From Pseudomonas oryzihabitans (GTDB lineage: Bacteria > Pseudomonadota > Gammaproteobacteria > Pseudomonadales > Pseudomonadaceae): a DNA stretch of 64,000 bases. The stretch is taken from assembly GCF_006384975.1 (NCBI RefSeq), contig NZ_CP021645.1, positions 1,206,001 to 1,270,000 on the forward strand, given 5' to 3'. Position 1 is the first letter of the stretch. Each line of letters opens with the position of its first letter. The position numbers and the translations under genes were made by a program. The notes beneath the pieces are model-generated. The model had not been told where the DNA came from. It was given only the letters and a program-made list of their open reading frames with translations, and did not search any database. This document shows, piece by piece, positions 37,551 to 46,852 of the stretch.

Positions 37551-37832
37551 TCAGCCAGGAGACCCCACCCGGTAGCTCGGCAAGCTCGTCAACAGCACGG
37601 TGTCCTTGTCGAGCGGCACCTGGGCACCCTTGCGGCGCAGTTCGTTGATGGCGTGCAGCAAGACCAGATTGATCTGCTCGACGCTGCTCAATTCGTCGAT
37701 CTTGATCAGTCGGGATACCCGGGCGTTGTGCTCAGACTCGATAAGGGTGATGACCAGGCAATCGCCGCGGTGCTCCACTTCATGGCGTAAGGGCGGATCG
37801 AGTTTGGCCAAGCGTTCTTGCAACCTATCCAT
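37551..37832 (-). CDS. Small hypothetical protein, possibly DUF3509-like
   Basis: A 93-residue soluble protein (MDRLQERLAKLDPPLRHEVE...) with an alternating strand/helix pattern and no signal peptide or membrane segment. Length and the layout (VITL strand, RLIKIDEL, then a long helix) recall the Pseudomonas-specific DUF3509 family, but this is recollection, not a search result. Confidence 0.55.
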   Translation of the reverse strand: MDRLQERLAKLDPPLRHEVEHRGDCLVITLIESEHNARVSRLIKIDELSSVEQINLVLLHAINELRRKGAQVPLDKDTVLLTSLPSYRVGSPG

Positions 37833-38039
37833 ACGCAGGCTCCCGGCGATGGAACATCACCCTATTCAGGCTAGCCGTCGCGCTCAGGAACGCAAGCCTC
37901 TGTACGGAGGCTTTCGACTCGGCAAGGCTGTCCAGGAGGCGCCAGCTGGTCGCTATCGCCCGGCGTTGTCACGAACCGGCCATCAGCCCCTGGCAAACTG
38001 ACCCTCTTGACCGCCCAACGCCGCGGCAGAGGCCCATCG

Positions 38040-38525
38040 ATGGATACCCGCCCCGCCGTCCACCTGTTCGGCGCCCTCTTCGCCCCGCTGCAACGCCTGA
38101 GCCCCAGCGCCGAAGCCATCCGCTGCCTGTCGGCCCGGGGACGCGGCCAGCGCATCGCCCGGGCTACCCGGCAGCTCCTCGCGCTCGGTCATCGCCGCAT
38201 CCTGCTGGTGTCGGGACCGGAGCAAGATGCCAGGCTCACCAATGCCTACATGTACGGCCACGCCCAGGTCATGCTGACGGAAGGACTGCCGCTGCTGCCC
38301 CGGCTGGAACTCGGCGCGACGCCGGAGCCGATCTGGCCGGAGTTGCTGGCATTGCTGGCATTGCTGGAAGAGCTGGAAGAGCTGGCGCCCAGCGTGTTGC
38401 TGTGCACCCAGGAAGCCGTCGTTGCTGACCTCGAGAGCGCCCTGCGCCACCATGCAGGGTTCGCCAAGCTGCTGATCGTGGGCCCTGAGATCCGTATGAC
38501 GGGGCCAGGGGCGATTCGGCACTGA
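38040..38525 (+). CDS. Hypothetical protein resembling a LacI-type sensor fragment
   Basis: A 161-residue frame starting at ATG 38040. The segments ALGHRRILLVSGPEQDARL and PSVLLCTQEAVVADLESAL look like the C-terminal effector domain of LacI regulators, but there is no DNA-binding domain. Short tandem repeats around 38348-38385 give LLALLALLEELEEL. A long open frame also exists on the opposite strand, so coding strand and reality are only moderately supported. Confidence 0.5.
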   Translation: MDTRPAVHLFGALFAPLQRLSPSAEAIRCLSARGRGQRIARATRQLLALGHRRILLVSGPEQDARLTNAYMYGHAQVMLTEGLPLLPRLELGATPEPIWPELLALLALLEELEELAPSVLLCTQEAVVADLESALRHHAGFAKLLIVGPEIRMTGPGAIRH

Positions 38526-38534
38526 CCGCGCCCC

Positions 38535-39506
38535 CTAGAAATTCGATCCCCTGACGCCCTGTCCGGCCGGATCGGGCCGCTGCAGGTTGCCAGAGCCAGC
38601 AGCCTTGGGTAGATTCCAGTCGATCTCCGCACGCTGCACGGCGGCAGCGGTGAAGCGCTCGGTACGCTCGGGCGCCAGGCGATGGGCCCAGCAGGCGAGC
38701 GCGGCCTTGTAACCGACGGTGATCTCCGGTTCCGGCTGCAGCAGCGCCCTGACGATGGCCTGCACGGCCTTGTCCGGTGCGTCCTTGGTGGGCAGGTCGG
38801 CGCGATGCCCGGTATAGCTGGCCGCATGGCCCCAGATCGGGGTATCGAGCGCCCAGGGCAGCACCGTTGACAGCTGGATATTCGGCTGCCCTCCGCGCCG
38901 CAGCTCCTGCTGCAGCACCCGGCCGAGGCTGAGCACGGCGGCCTTGGATGCCGAGTAGGAGGCCTGGTAGGTGTGGGGAATCTCGCCGTCCACCGAGGCC
39001 ACGTTGACCAGCCGACCGTAGCCCTGGCGGCGAAAGCGCTGCAAGGCCAGGTGGCTGCCGATCACCACCCCTTTCACATTGGTATCCAGCAGGCGCAGGT
39101 GGTCTTCCAGGGGCACCTCCTCGAAGCGTCCGACCGCCACCACACCGGCATTGTTGATCCAGCCGTCGATGTGGCCGAAGCGTTGTTCGGCCTGTTCGGC
39201 CAGGGCGGTCATCTGTGCCGCGTCGGCCACGTCGGTCGGCACCACCAGGGCGGCCACGCCCAGGGCCTGCACCTCCACCGCCAGGGCTTCCAAGGCTTCG
39301 GTCCGCCGTGCGGCCAGCACCAGATTGGCGCCGCGCTGGGCCAGTGCCAGGGCCACGCCGCGGCCGACGCCACTGGAGGCGCCCGTGACCACCAGGTTTC
39401 TTCCGCCCAATTGCTCGCGGTCCGAGCGCCCAAGGCGACGCGGCGAGGCGCGATTCAACAGGGCCAGGGCGGCAGGCAGGGCGAGCAATAGCGGCAGGGT
39501 ACGCAT
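38535..39506 (-). CDS. SDR-family oxidoreductase
   Basis: The 323-residue short-chain dehydrogenase has an N-terminal hydrophobic segment (residues 3-17), the cofactor motif TGASSGVG (about 42-49), NNAG and the catalytic YSASK. The roughly 70-residue C-terminal extension is typical of the larger SDRs that act on alcohols or fatty aldehydes. It is 170 bp downstream of acoR on the same strand, with no evidence of a shared function. Confidence 0.88.
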   Translation of the reverse strand: MRTLPLLLALPAALALLNRASPRRLGRSDREQLGGRNLVVTGASSGVGRGVALALAQRGANLVLAARRTEALEALAVEVQALGVAALVVPTDVADAAQMTALAEQAEQRFGHIDGWINNAGVVAVGRFEEVPLEDHLRLLDTNVKGVVIGSHLALQRFRRQGYGRLVNVASVDGEIPHTYQASYSASKAAVLSLGRVLQQELRRGGQPNIQLSTVLPWALDTPIWGHAASYTGHRADLPTKDAPDKAVQAIVRALLQPEPEITVGYKAALACWAHRLAPERTERFTAAAVQRAEIDWNLPKAAGSGNLQRPDPAGQGVRGSNF

Positions 39507-39676
39507 CAGGGGTCTTCCTCGGGGGTCCGTGTCTGAGTTGTGACCCCTGGGCGGCAGCCGTGACGCTTCGTCCGGGATGACCGGTGCCCGTCACACCATC
39601 CCCTGCCGCCTCGCTTGAGCGCCAGGACGACCGCCCCAGGGCAGCCGCGCCGCCAGGCGACCGTTCAGCGGAAGAC

Positions 39677-41554
39677 TCAGGCCTCCGGTTGCCGATGCGG
39701 CATGGCGATGCCGTAAAGCTTTAGGCGCCGATAGAGGGTGGCGCGGGAGATACCCAGCGCCCGGGCAGCGGGGATGGCCTTCCAGCGATGGCGAACCAGG
39801 GCGGCGAGAATCGCCCGGCGTTCGGGGCTGTCGACCTGGGGTTCCGGCTCGCTGGCCAGGGGCTGTTCTGGGTGCAGGCTGGCCGGCAGGTGGTCGAGGG
39901 TGATGAGGGTGCCCTCGCAGAGCGCGCCGGCATAGCGCAGCACATTGCGCAACTCGCGCACGTTGCCTGGCCAGTGGTGGGCCAGGATGGCCTCTTGCAC
40001 CTGGGCCGCCAGATCCGGTGCGGGGCGGTCAGCGCACTCCTCCGCCAGCAGCCGCCGCGCCAGGGCCAGGCGGTCGGCACGCTCACGCAGCGGCGGCAAC
40101 TGGAAGACGGCACCGTTGAGGCGATAGAGCAAATCTTCCCGAAACAGCCCGGCGGCCACCCGCTCGGTGAGATTCCGGTGGGTGGCGCAGACCAGGCGTA
40201 CATCCACCCGCCGCGGCCTGGCGCTGCCCACCGGCAGCACCTCGCCCTCGGCCAGGACGCGCAGCAGCCGGGTCTGCAGGGCCAGGGGCATATCGCCGAT
40301 CTCGTCGAGGAACAGGGTACCGCCATCGGCCGCGACGATCAGGCCGTCGCGGCCCTGGCGCTGGGCCCCGGTGAAGGCACCGGGGGCATGGCCGAAGAGT
40401 TCGCTCTCGATCAGGCTCTCGGGCAGGGCCGCGCAGTTGAGGGCGACGAAAGGTCGCGCCGCCCGGTCGCCACCCCCATGCAGGGCGCGGGCGAAGACTT
40501 CCTTGCCGGTGCCGGTCTCGCCGGTGACCAGGATCGGCAGGCCGTGGCGATAGAGACGCACGGCGGTCTCCAAGGCGCGGGTGACGCGGAGCTCCTGTTC
40601 GGGCTCGGCGCTGGTGCGCACCAGGGGGATGACCGCCCCCACGCGCGGGCGCGGCGGCCTGACGCGCCCATGGAAACGCGCCTCGCCGAGGCGCAGGGGC
40701 TCATCGTCGTCCTCCCGCAGCCGGGCCGTAGCGTCACGCCCAAACAATTCTTCGAGGCGTTGCGGCAGGTAGCCGAGCTGGCTCAGGCAGAGGTGCCGCG
40801 CCGGGCGGTTGAGACCGGTCAGGCGGCCACTGGCATCCCAGGCCAGCAGGAATTCCGGCTGGGTCTCCAGGTAGCTGGCCTGGGTATGGCCGCAGAGCAC
40901 CCAGTCGCCGCGGGCGCTGTGCATGAAGTAGGCGTTCTCGATGCGCTGGGCGCTGTCGCGGGTGAATTGCTGGATCAGCAACTGGCTGCGGCGGTCGTCC
41001 GGTGAACGCGGCGCCGAGACGTCCAGCACCCCGAGCAACTCGCCACCCGGAGCGAACACCGGTGCGGCGCTGCAGGTGAGGCCGGTGAAGGCAGCGCGGA
41101 AATGATCGGCCTTGTGCACCGTCACCGGCGCCCGGTCGGTGAGCACCGCCGCGACACCGCAGGTGCCCTCCTCCTGCTCGGACCAGCAGGTGCCCAGGTA
41201 GAGCCCGGCGCGGCGGCATTCGTCGTCCAGGCGATCACTCACCCGGTAGTCGAGGGTGTGGCCCTGGGCATCGGCCAGCAGCACGCAGTAGTCGGCCGCC
41301 TCCACCCGCGCATGCAAGGCGCCCAGTTCACCGTCGGCGACGCGCAGGAAGTCTTCTGCCGCCTGCTGGTGCTGGCGCAGTTCGTAGCGCGAGAGGATGC
41401 GCGGGCCGTGCAGGCAGCCCGGATCGAGGTGGTGCTGCTCGAAGGAGCGGCGCCAGGATTCGAGGATGCGCCCGGGCGGGCTGACGCTGCGCAGCGGCGC
41501 GCGCAGGGCCTGGTCGATGGCACGGGCGTGGTGATGTGCCTGGGCAGACAGCAT
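39677..41554 (-). CDS. acoR: Sigma-54-dependent activator of acetoin catabolism
   Basis: The 625-residue protein has a GAF-type sensor region (about 60-230), a complete AAA+ domain with Walker A GETGTGKE, the sigma-54 contact motif GAFTGA and Walker B TLFLDEIGD, and a Fis-type helix-turn-helix at the C-terminus (AIPAARALGISRATLYRRLK). It is divergent from the aco operon, which carries a sigma-54 promoter at 41794. It is expected to activate that operon when acetoin or a related compound is present. Confidence 0.93.
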   Translation of the reverse strand: MLSAQAHHHARAIDQALRAPLRSVSPPGRILESWRRSFEQHHLDPGCLHGPRILSRYELRQHQQAAEDFLRVADGELGALHARVEAADYCVLLADAQGHTLDYRVSDRLDDECRRAGLYLGTCWSEQEEGTCGVAAVLTDRAPVTVHKADHFRAAFTGLTCSAAPVFAPGGELLGVLDVSAPRSPDDRRSQLLIQQFTRDSAQRIENAYFMHSARGDWVLCGHTQASYLETQPEFLLAWDASGRLTGLNRPARHLCLSQLGYLPQRLEELFGRDATARLREDDDEPLRLGEARFHGRVRPPRPRVGAVIPLVRTSAEPEQELRVTRALETAVRLYRHGLPILVTGETGTGKEVFARALHGGGDRAARPFVALNCAALPESLIESELFGHAPGAFTGAQRQGRDGLIVAADGGTLFLDEIGDMPLALQTRLLRVLAEGEVLPVGSARPRRVDVRLVCATHRNLTERVAAGLFREDLLYRLNGAVFQLPPLRERADRLALARRLLAEECADRPAPDLAAQVQEAILAHHWPGNVRELRNVLRYAGALCEGTLITLDHLPASLHPEQPLASEPEPQVDSPERRAILAALVRHRWKAIPAARALGISRATLYRRLKLYGIAMPHRQPEA

Positions 41555-41656
41555 GGGGTGTCTCTCCCTCAGTTCCGGTCATGGCGTGGAAGGCCGGTCA
41601 TTGTTCTGCCCTTCATTTAGCGCCCCCAGCGCCCGCCGTTCAAGTCACCCCGTCCT

Positions 41657-41673
41657 TGAGACGAATCGTCTCA
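41657..41673. promoter_or_regulatory. AcoR upstream activating sequence candidate
   Basis: TGAGACGAATCGTCTCA is a perfect 8-1-8 palindrome, about 120-135 bp upstream of the sigma-54 promoter, the usual enhancer distance. Related GTCTC/GAGAC half-sites recur at about 41675-41705. Confidence 0.7.
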
Positions 41674-41793
41674 GCGTCTCGCCGCGCGGATGCGGCGCTG
41701 AGACACCCCAGCTCGTCCAGCCACCTTGACCATAGGTGCCCGCTACCGCTGCAAACCGCGCCACGCCTGGGTTGCAGGAAGTTCGAAGCGACC

Positions 41794-41808
41794 TGGCACC
41801 AGCCTTGC
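41794..41808 (+). promoter_or_regulatory. Sigma-54 promoter of the aco operon
   Basis: TGGCAC at -24 and TTGC at -12 with 5 bp between (41794-41799 and 41805-41808), a perfect match to the consensus. It lies 47 bp before the first gene of the operon and matches the presence of AcoR. Confidence 0.85.
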
Positions 41809-41855
41809 TCAGGGCTCTGCGACGCTCCCATCACAACGACAAGAGGGCCAGACCC

Positions 41856-42638
41856 ATGAGCGCACCCCTGCTTGGCAAGACCGCCCTGGTGACGGGCGGT
41901 GGACGCGGCATCGGCCTGGGCATCGTCACCGCCCTGGCCGAAGCCGGCGCCGATGTCGCCGTAGCCGACCTGACGCTGGACCTGGCGCGACAGGGCGTCT
42001 CCGCCGTGGAGGCAGCCGGTCGCCGCAGCCTGGCCATTGCCGTGGACGTGCGCGACGCGGCCAGTGTCCAGGCCATGGTGCGGCGCTGCCGGGATGAGTG
42101 GGGCCAGTTGGACATCGCTGTGAACAACGCCGGGGTGATCAGTATCGCCTCGGTGCGCGAGTTGGACGAAGCGGCCTGGGACCGGGTCATGGACGTCAAC
42201 GCCAAGGGCGTCTTTCTCTGCTGCAAGGCCGAACTGGAGCTCATGCGTCCGCAAGGCTTCGGCCGCATCGTCAACACTGCCTCCATCGCCGGCAGGGTCG
42301 GCTTTCCCGATCTCGCCCACTACAGCGCCTCCAAGTTCGCCGTGATCGGGTTCAGCAATGCGCTGGCCAAGGAAGTGGCGCGCGAGGGCATCACGGTCAA
42401 CGCGCTCTGCCCCGGTATCGTCGGCACCGGCATGTGGCGCGGCGACGACGGCCTGTCCGGGCGCTGGCGCCAGCCGGGAGAAAGCGAGGAGCAGTCCTGG
42501 GCCCGCCACCAGGGCACCCTGCTGCCCCAGGGTGAGGCCCAGACCGAAGCCGACATGGGGCAACTGGTGGTCTACCTGGCCCAGGCGCCCCACGTCACCG
42601 GCCAGGCCATCGCCGTGGACGGCGGTTTTTCCCTTTAG
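41856..42638 (+). CDS. SDR-family oxidoreductase, probable diacetyl/acetoin reductase
   Basis: The 260-residue SDR has TGGGRGIG, NNAG, a YSASK catalytic motif and the family ending GQAIAVDGGFSL. Sequence and position as first gene under the aco sigma-54 promoter suggest it interconverts diacetyl, acetoin and 2,3-butanediol. As I recall, Pseudomonas putida KT2440 has acoX directly after acoR, so this gene is an extra component. Cofactor and stereospecificity are not known. Confidence 0.85.
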   Translation: MSAPLLGKTALVTGGGRGIGLGIVTALAEAGADVAVADLTLDLARQGVSAVEAAGRRSLAIAVDVRDAASVQAMVRRCRDEWGQLDIAVNNAGVISIASVRELDEAAWDRVMDVNAKGVFLCCKAELELMRPQGFGRIVNTASIAGRVGFPDLAHYSASKFAVIGFSNALAKEVAREGITVNALCPGIVGTGMWRGDDGLSGRWRQPGESEEQSWARHQGTLLPQGEAQTEADMGQLVVYLAQAPHVTGQAIAVDGGFSL

Positions 42639-42648
42639 GAGCGCCGCC

Positions 42649-43698
42649 ATGCCCATCACCGTCGGCATCCTGCCCAACCCCGCCTCGGGACGTGACCTGC
42701 GCCGCCTGACCGGCAATGCCGCCCTCACCTCCAGCACCGACAAGGCCGGGGTGGTCATGCGCCTTCTGGCCGCCTTCGGCGCCACGGGGGTTGAGCGGGT
42801 GCTGCTACCGCCCGATATGACCGGCATCGCCGCCACCGTACTCAAGGCCAGCGGCAGCCGCCAGGCCCGCGAGCAGCGCTGGCCGGAGCTGGTATTCCTC
42901 GACCTGCCGCTGACCCAGACCGTGGACGACACCCGCCGCGCCGCTCGTCTGTTGCTGGCGCAAGGGGCCGCCGTGATCGCCGTGCTCGGCGGCGACGGCA
43001 CCCACAAGGCGGTGGCCGCCGAGGTGGGTGATCTGCCGCTGCTGACGCTATCCACCGGCACCAACAACGCCTTTCCCGAATTGCGCGAGGCCACCAGCGC
43101 GGGCCTGGCCGGCGGCCTGGTGGCCAGCGGCCGGGTCGATCCGGCCCTGGCGCTGCGGCGCAACAAGCGACTGCGAGTGGAGGTCCCCGAGCGCGGCATT
43201 CGCGACTGGGCGCTGGTGGACGTGGCGGTCTGTCGCCAGGCCTATCTCGGCGCCCGGGCGGTGACCCAGGTGGAGGACCTGGTCGAGGTCTTCACCACCT
43301 TCGCCGAACCCTGGGCCATCGGCCTGTCGGCGCTGTGCGGCCTGTGGCATCCGGTAGGTCGCGACGCCCCTCACGGCGGCTGGGTGCGCCTGGACCCGAG
43401 TGCCCTGGCGCAACTCACCGTGCCCCTCGCCCCCGGCGTGCTGGCCCAGGCCGGTATCGCCGCCAGCGGTCTGCTCTTGCCGGGCGAGCCACGGGGCCTA
43501 TCGCTGGCGGCCGGCACCCTGGCGCTGGATGGCGAGCGCGAAATCGAATTCGGCCCCGAGGCGCGTCCGCAGGTGACGCTGGATCTCGACGGCCCCCTGA
43601 GCATCGACGTGGAGCGGGTGCTGGAGTTGGCGGCGCAGCAGCGCCTGCTGGTCCACCGCCGGCCCGCGTCGGCCCTCGGCAATCCTGGAGAACAATAA
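42649..43698 (+). CDS. acoX: Acetoin catabolism protein AcoX
   Basis: The 349-residue protein belongs to the ATP-NAD kinase-like family, with the conserved VLGGDGTHKAVA and STGTNNAFPE motifs. AcoX is conserved in aco operons, but its biochemical role is not established. It follows the SDR gene by 10 bp and precedes acoA by 1 bp. Confidence 0.9.
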   Translation: MPITVGILPNPASGRDLRRLTGNAALTSSTDKAGVVMRLLAAFGATGVERVLLPPDMTGIAATVLKASGSRQAREQRWPELVFLDLPLTQTVDDTRRAARLLLAQGAAVIAVLGGDGTHKAVAAEVGDLPLLTLSTGTNNAFPELREATSAGLAGGLVASGRVDPALALRRNKRLRVEVPERGIRDWALVDVAVCRQAYLGARAVTQVEDLVEVFTTFAEPWAIGLSALCGLWHPVGRDAPHGGWVRLDPSALAQLTVPLAPGVLAQAGIAASGLLLPGEPRGLSLAAGTLALDGEREIEFGPEARPQVTLDLDGPLSIDVERVLELAAQQRLLVHRRPASALGNPGEQ

Positions 43699-43699
43699 G

Positions 43700-44677
43700 A
43701 TGAGCGAGACCGTAAGCGTCGACCAACTGAGCCATGCCTACCGGGTGATGCGCACCATCCGCGCCTTCGAGGAGCGGCTGCATGTGGAATTCGCCACCGG
43801 CGAGATTCCCGGCTTCGTCCACCTCTATGCCGGCGAAGAGGCCTCGGCCGCCGGTGTCATGGCCCACCTGGGCCACGAGGACAGCATCGCCTCCACCCAC
43901 CGTGGCCACGGCCACTGCATCGCCAAGGGCGTGGACGTCTACGGCATGATGGCCGAGATCTACGGAAAGAAGACCGGGGTCTGCCAGGGCAAGGGCGGCT
44001 CCATGCACATCGCCGACCTGGAAAAGGGCATGCTCGGCGCCAACGGCATCGTCGGCGCCGGGGCACCACTGGCTGCCGGTGCCGCCCTGGCAGCCAAGCT
44101 CAAGGGCAGCGACGCCGTGGCCGTGGCTTTCTTTGGCGACGGCGGCTCCAACGAGGGCGCGGTGTTCGAGGCCATGAACCTGGCCTCGGTGTGGAATCTG
44201 CCGTGCATCTTCGTCGCCGAGAACAATGGCTACGCCGAGGCCACCGCCTCGAACTGGTCGGTGGCATGCGACCATATCGCCGACCGCGCCGCCGGTTTCG
44301 GCATGCCCGGGGTGACGGTGGACGGCTTCGACTTCTTCGCCGTCCATGAGGCCGCCGCGGCCGCCGTGGCGCGCGCCCGGGCCGGCGAAGGCCCCTCGCT
44401 GATCGAGGTGAAGTTCACCCGCTACTTCGGCCACTTCGAGGGCGACGCCCAAACCTATCGCGATCCCAACGAGGTCAAGCAGGCCCGCGAGCAGCGCGAC
44501 TGCCTCATGCAATTCCGCGAGCGGGTGACCCGCGCCGGCCACCTGCAACCCGCCCTGCTCGACAGCATCGACCAGGAGGTGGAACAGCTCATCGAGGACG
44601 CTGTGCGCAAGGCTAAGGCCGATCCCAAGCCCGGCCCGGAAGACCTGCTCACCGACGTCTACGTCACCTACGCCTGA
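43700..44677 (+). CDS. acoA: Acetoin dehydrogenase E1 alpha subunit
   Basis: The 325-residue thiamine-diphosphate enzyme subunit has the GDG...NN motif (GDGGSNEGAVFEAMN ... ENNGYAEA). With AcoB it cleaves acetoin to acetaldehyde and an acetyl group passed to the lipoyl E2. Confidence 0.95.
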   Translation: MSETVSVDQLSHAYRVMRTIRAFEERLHVEFATGEIPGFVHLYAGEEASAAGVMAHLGHEDSIASTHRGHGHCIAKGVDVYGMMAEIYGKKTGVCQGKGGSMHIADLEKGMLGANGIVGAGAPLAAGAALAAKLKGSDAVAVAFFGDGGSNEGAVFEAMNLASVWNLPCIFVAENNGYAEATASNWSVACDHIADRAAGFGMPGVTVDGFDFFAVHEAAAAAVARARAGEGPSLIEVKFTRYFGHFEGDAQTYRDPNEVKQAREQRDCLMQFRERVTRAGHLQPALLDSIDQEVEQLIEDAVRKAKADPKPGPEDLLTDVYVTYA

Positions 44678-44702
44678 TCGGAAAACAACAAGGAGCGCCA
44701 CC

Positions 44703-45722
44703 ATGGCCAGAAAGATCAGCTACCAGCAAGCCATCAACGAAGCCCTGGAACAGGAGATGCGCCGCGATCCCACCGTCTTCCTCATGGGCGAGGACAACGC
44801 TGGCGGCGCCGGCGCGCCCGGCGAGCAGGACGCCTGGGGCGGCGTGCTCGGGGTCACCAAGGGGCTCTACCATAAGTTTCCCGGCCGGGTGCTGGACACC
44901 CCGCTGTCGGAGATCGGCTACGTCGGCGCGGCGGTGGGCGCCGCCGCCCGCGGCACCCGACCGGTGTGCGAATTGATGTTCGTCGACTTCGCCGGCTGCT
45001 GCCTGGACCAGATCCTCAACCAGGCGGCCAAATTCCGCTACATGTTCGGCGGCAAGGCGGTCACCCCACTGGTCCTGCGCACCATGGTCGGCGCCGGCCT
45101 GCGGGCCGCGGCCCAGCATTCGCAGATGCTCACCGCCTGGTGGACCCACATCCCCGGCCTCAAGGTAGTCTGCCCGGCCACCCCCTACGACGCCAAGGGA
45201 CTGCTGATCCAGGCCATCCGCGACAACGATCCGGTGATCTTCTGCGAGCACAAGCTGCTCTACGGCATGCAGGGCGAGGTCCCCGAGGAGTCCTACGCCA
45301 TCCCCTTTGGCGAGGCCAGCTTTCTGCGCGAGGGCGACGACGTCAGCCTCATCACCTATGGCCGCATGGTGCACCTGGCCATGGACGCCGCCGCCAACCT
45401 GGCGCGCCAGGGCATCTCCTGCGAGGTGCTGGACCTGCGCACCACCAGCCCGCTGGATCGCGACAGCATCCTGGAAAGCGTGGAGAAGACCGGTCGCGCG
45501 GTGATCATCGACGAGGCCAATCCGCGCTGCTCGGTGGCCACCGACATCGCCGCCCTGCTCGCCGAGCAGGCCTTCGACGACCTGCGCGCCCCGGTGCAGC
45601 TGGTGACGGCGCCGCACACCCCAGTGCCCTTCTCCGATGCCCTGGAAGACCTCTATATCCCCGACGCGGCCAAGATCGAGCGCGCCGTGGTCAAGATCAC
45701 CCAAGGGAGGCAGGCCGCATGA
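44703..45722 (+). CDS. acoB: Acetoin dehydrogenase E1 beta subunit
   Basis: The 339-residue transketolase-like beta subunit (GEDNAGGAGAPGEQDAWGGV near the N-terminus) pairs with AcoA. SD AAGGAG lies before the start. The stop overlaps acoC in ATGA. Confidence 0.95.
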   Translation: MARKISYQQAINEALEQEMRRDPTVFLMGEDNAGGAGAPGEQDAWGGVLGVTKGLYHKFPGRVLDTPLSEIGYVGAAVGAAARGTRPVCELMFVDFAGCCLDQILNQAAKFRYMFGGKAVTPLVLRTMVGAGLRAAAQHSQMLTAWWTHIPGLKVVCPATPYDAKGLLIQAIRDNDPVIFCEHKLLYGMQGEVPEESYAIPFGEASFLREGDDVSLITYGRMVHLAMDAAANLARQGISCEVLDLRTTSPLDRDSILESVEKTGRAVIIDEANPRCSVATDIAALLAEQAFDDLRAPVQLVTAPHTPVPFSDALEDLYIPDAAKIERAVVKITQGRQAA

Positions 45723-46840
45723 GCCAGATCCATACCCTGACCATGCCCAAGTGGGGGCTGTCCATGACCGAGGGCCGGGTCAACGCCTGGCTCAAGGCCG
45801 AAGGCGACCCCATCGCCAAGGGCGACGAGGTGCTCGACGTCGAGACCGATAAGATCAGCAGCAGTGTCGAGGCGCCCTTCTCCGGCACCCTGCGGCGCTG
45901 CCTGGCGCGTGAGGACGAGACCCTCGCCGTGGGCGCCCTGCTGGCCATCGTGGTGGAAGGCGAAGCCAGCGAGACCGAGATCGATGCGGTGATCGCCCGC
46001 TTCGAGGAAGACTTCGTACCGGGTGGCGAAGAGGCAGGCGACGCCGGTCCCCAGGCCCAGCGCATCGAACTCGACGGCCGACCGCTACGCTACCTGGAAC
46101 GCGGTGAAGGCGGTCTGCCGCTGGTGCTGATCCATGGCTTCTCCGGCGACCTGGACAACTGGCTGTTCAACCACGAGGCCCTGGCCGCCGAGCGCAGGGT
46201 GATCGCGCTGGACCTGCCGGGCCATGGGCAGTCCGGCAAGACCCTGGCCAGTGGTGACCTCGCCGAGTTGGGCGCCGCGGTGCTGGGTCTGCTGGATCAT
46301 CTGGACATCCCCCGCGCGGTGCTGGTCGGCCATTCCATGGGCGGCGCCGTGGCCTTGCATCTGGCGCAGGTAGCGCCGCAGCGGGTCGCCGGCCTGGTGC
46401 TGATCGGCAGCGCCGGACTCGGCGCGGAGATCAATGGCGAGTACCTCGCAGGCTTCGTCGCCGCCACCAGCCGCAACCAGCTCAAGGGCCCGGTCAGCCT
46501 GCTGTTCAGCGACCCTGGCCTGGTCACCCGGCCGCTGCTGGAAGACCTGCTCAAGTACAAGCGCCTGGAAGGCGTGGACGCGGCGCTGCACCAATTGGCC
46601 GGCAAGCTCTTCCCCGGCGGTCGCCAGGCCCAGGTGCTGCGCGATGTCCTGAGCGGGGATATCCCTGCCTTGCTGATCTGGGGCAAGGCCGACGCCATCA
46701 TTCCGGCCCAGCATGCCGAAGGCCTGCCAGAGACGGTCCAGGTCGAGATCCTGGCCGACCAGGGCCACATGGTCCAGATGGAAGCCGCCGACCGGGTCAA
46801 CGCCCTGATCAAGGCCTTCCTACCCCGTTGCGTTGCCTAG
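45719..46840 (+). CDS. acoC: Acetoin dehydrogenase E2 (lipoyl domain plus alpha/beta hydrolase)
   Basis: The 373-residue protein has an N-terminal lipoyl domain with Lys45 in VETDKISS, a linker, and an alpha/beta-hydrolase domain with nucleophile Ser206 in GHSMGG. This differs from the catalytic domain of pyruvate dehydrogenase E2 and is characteristic of acetoin systems. It overlaps acoB by 4 bp. No dedicated E3 lies in the cluster. Confidence 0.94.
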   Translation: MSQIHTLTMPKWGLSMTEGRVNAWLKAEGDPIAKGDEVLDVETDKISSSVEAPFSGTLRRCLAREDETLAVGALLAIVVEGEASETEIDAVIARFEEDFVPGGEEAGDAGPQAQRIELDGRPLRYLERGEGGLPLVLIHGFSGDLDNWLFNHEALAAERRVIALDLPGHGQSGKTLASGDLAELGAAVLGLLDHLDIPRAVLVGHSMGGAVALHLAQVAPQRVAGLVLIGSAGLGAEINGEYLAGFVAATSRNQLKGPVSLLFSDPGLVTRPLLEDLLKYKRLEGVDAALHQLAGKLFPGGRQAQVLRDVLSGDIPALLIWGKADAIIPAQHAEGLPETVQVEILADQGHMVQMEAADRVNALIKAFLPRCVA

Positions 46841-46852
46841 AGGAGCCCCACC

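Noticed and set aside
37983..38522. Minus-strand 179-codon frame opposite the LacI-sensor-like protein
   Set aside because: Glutamine/arginine-rich shadow without family resemblance; the plus-strand frame looks more protein-like, though neither is certain.
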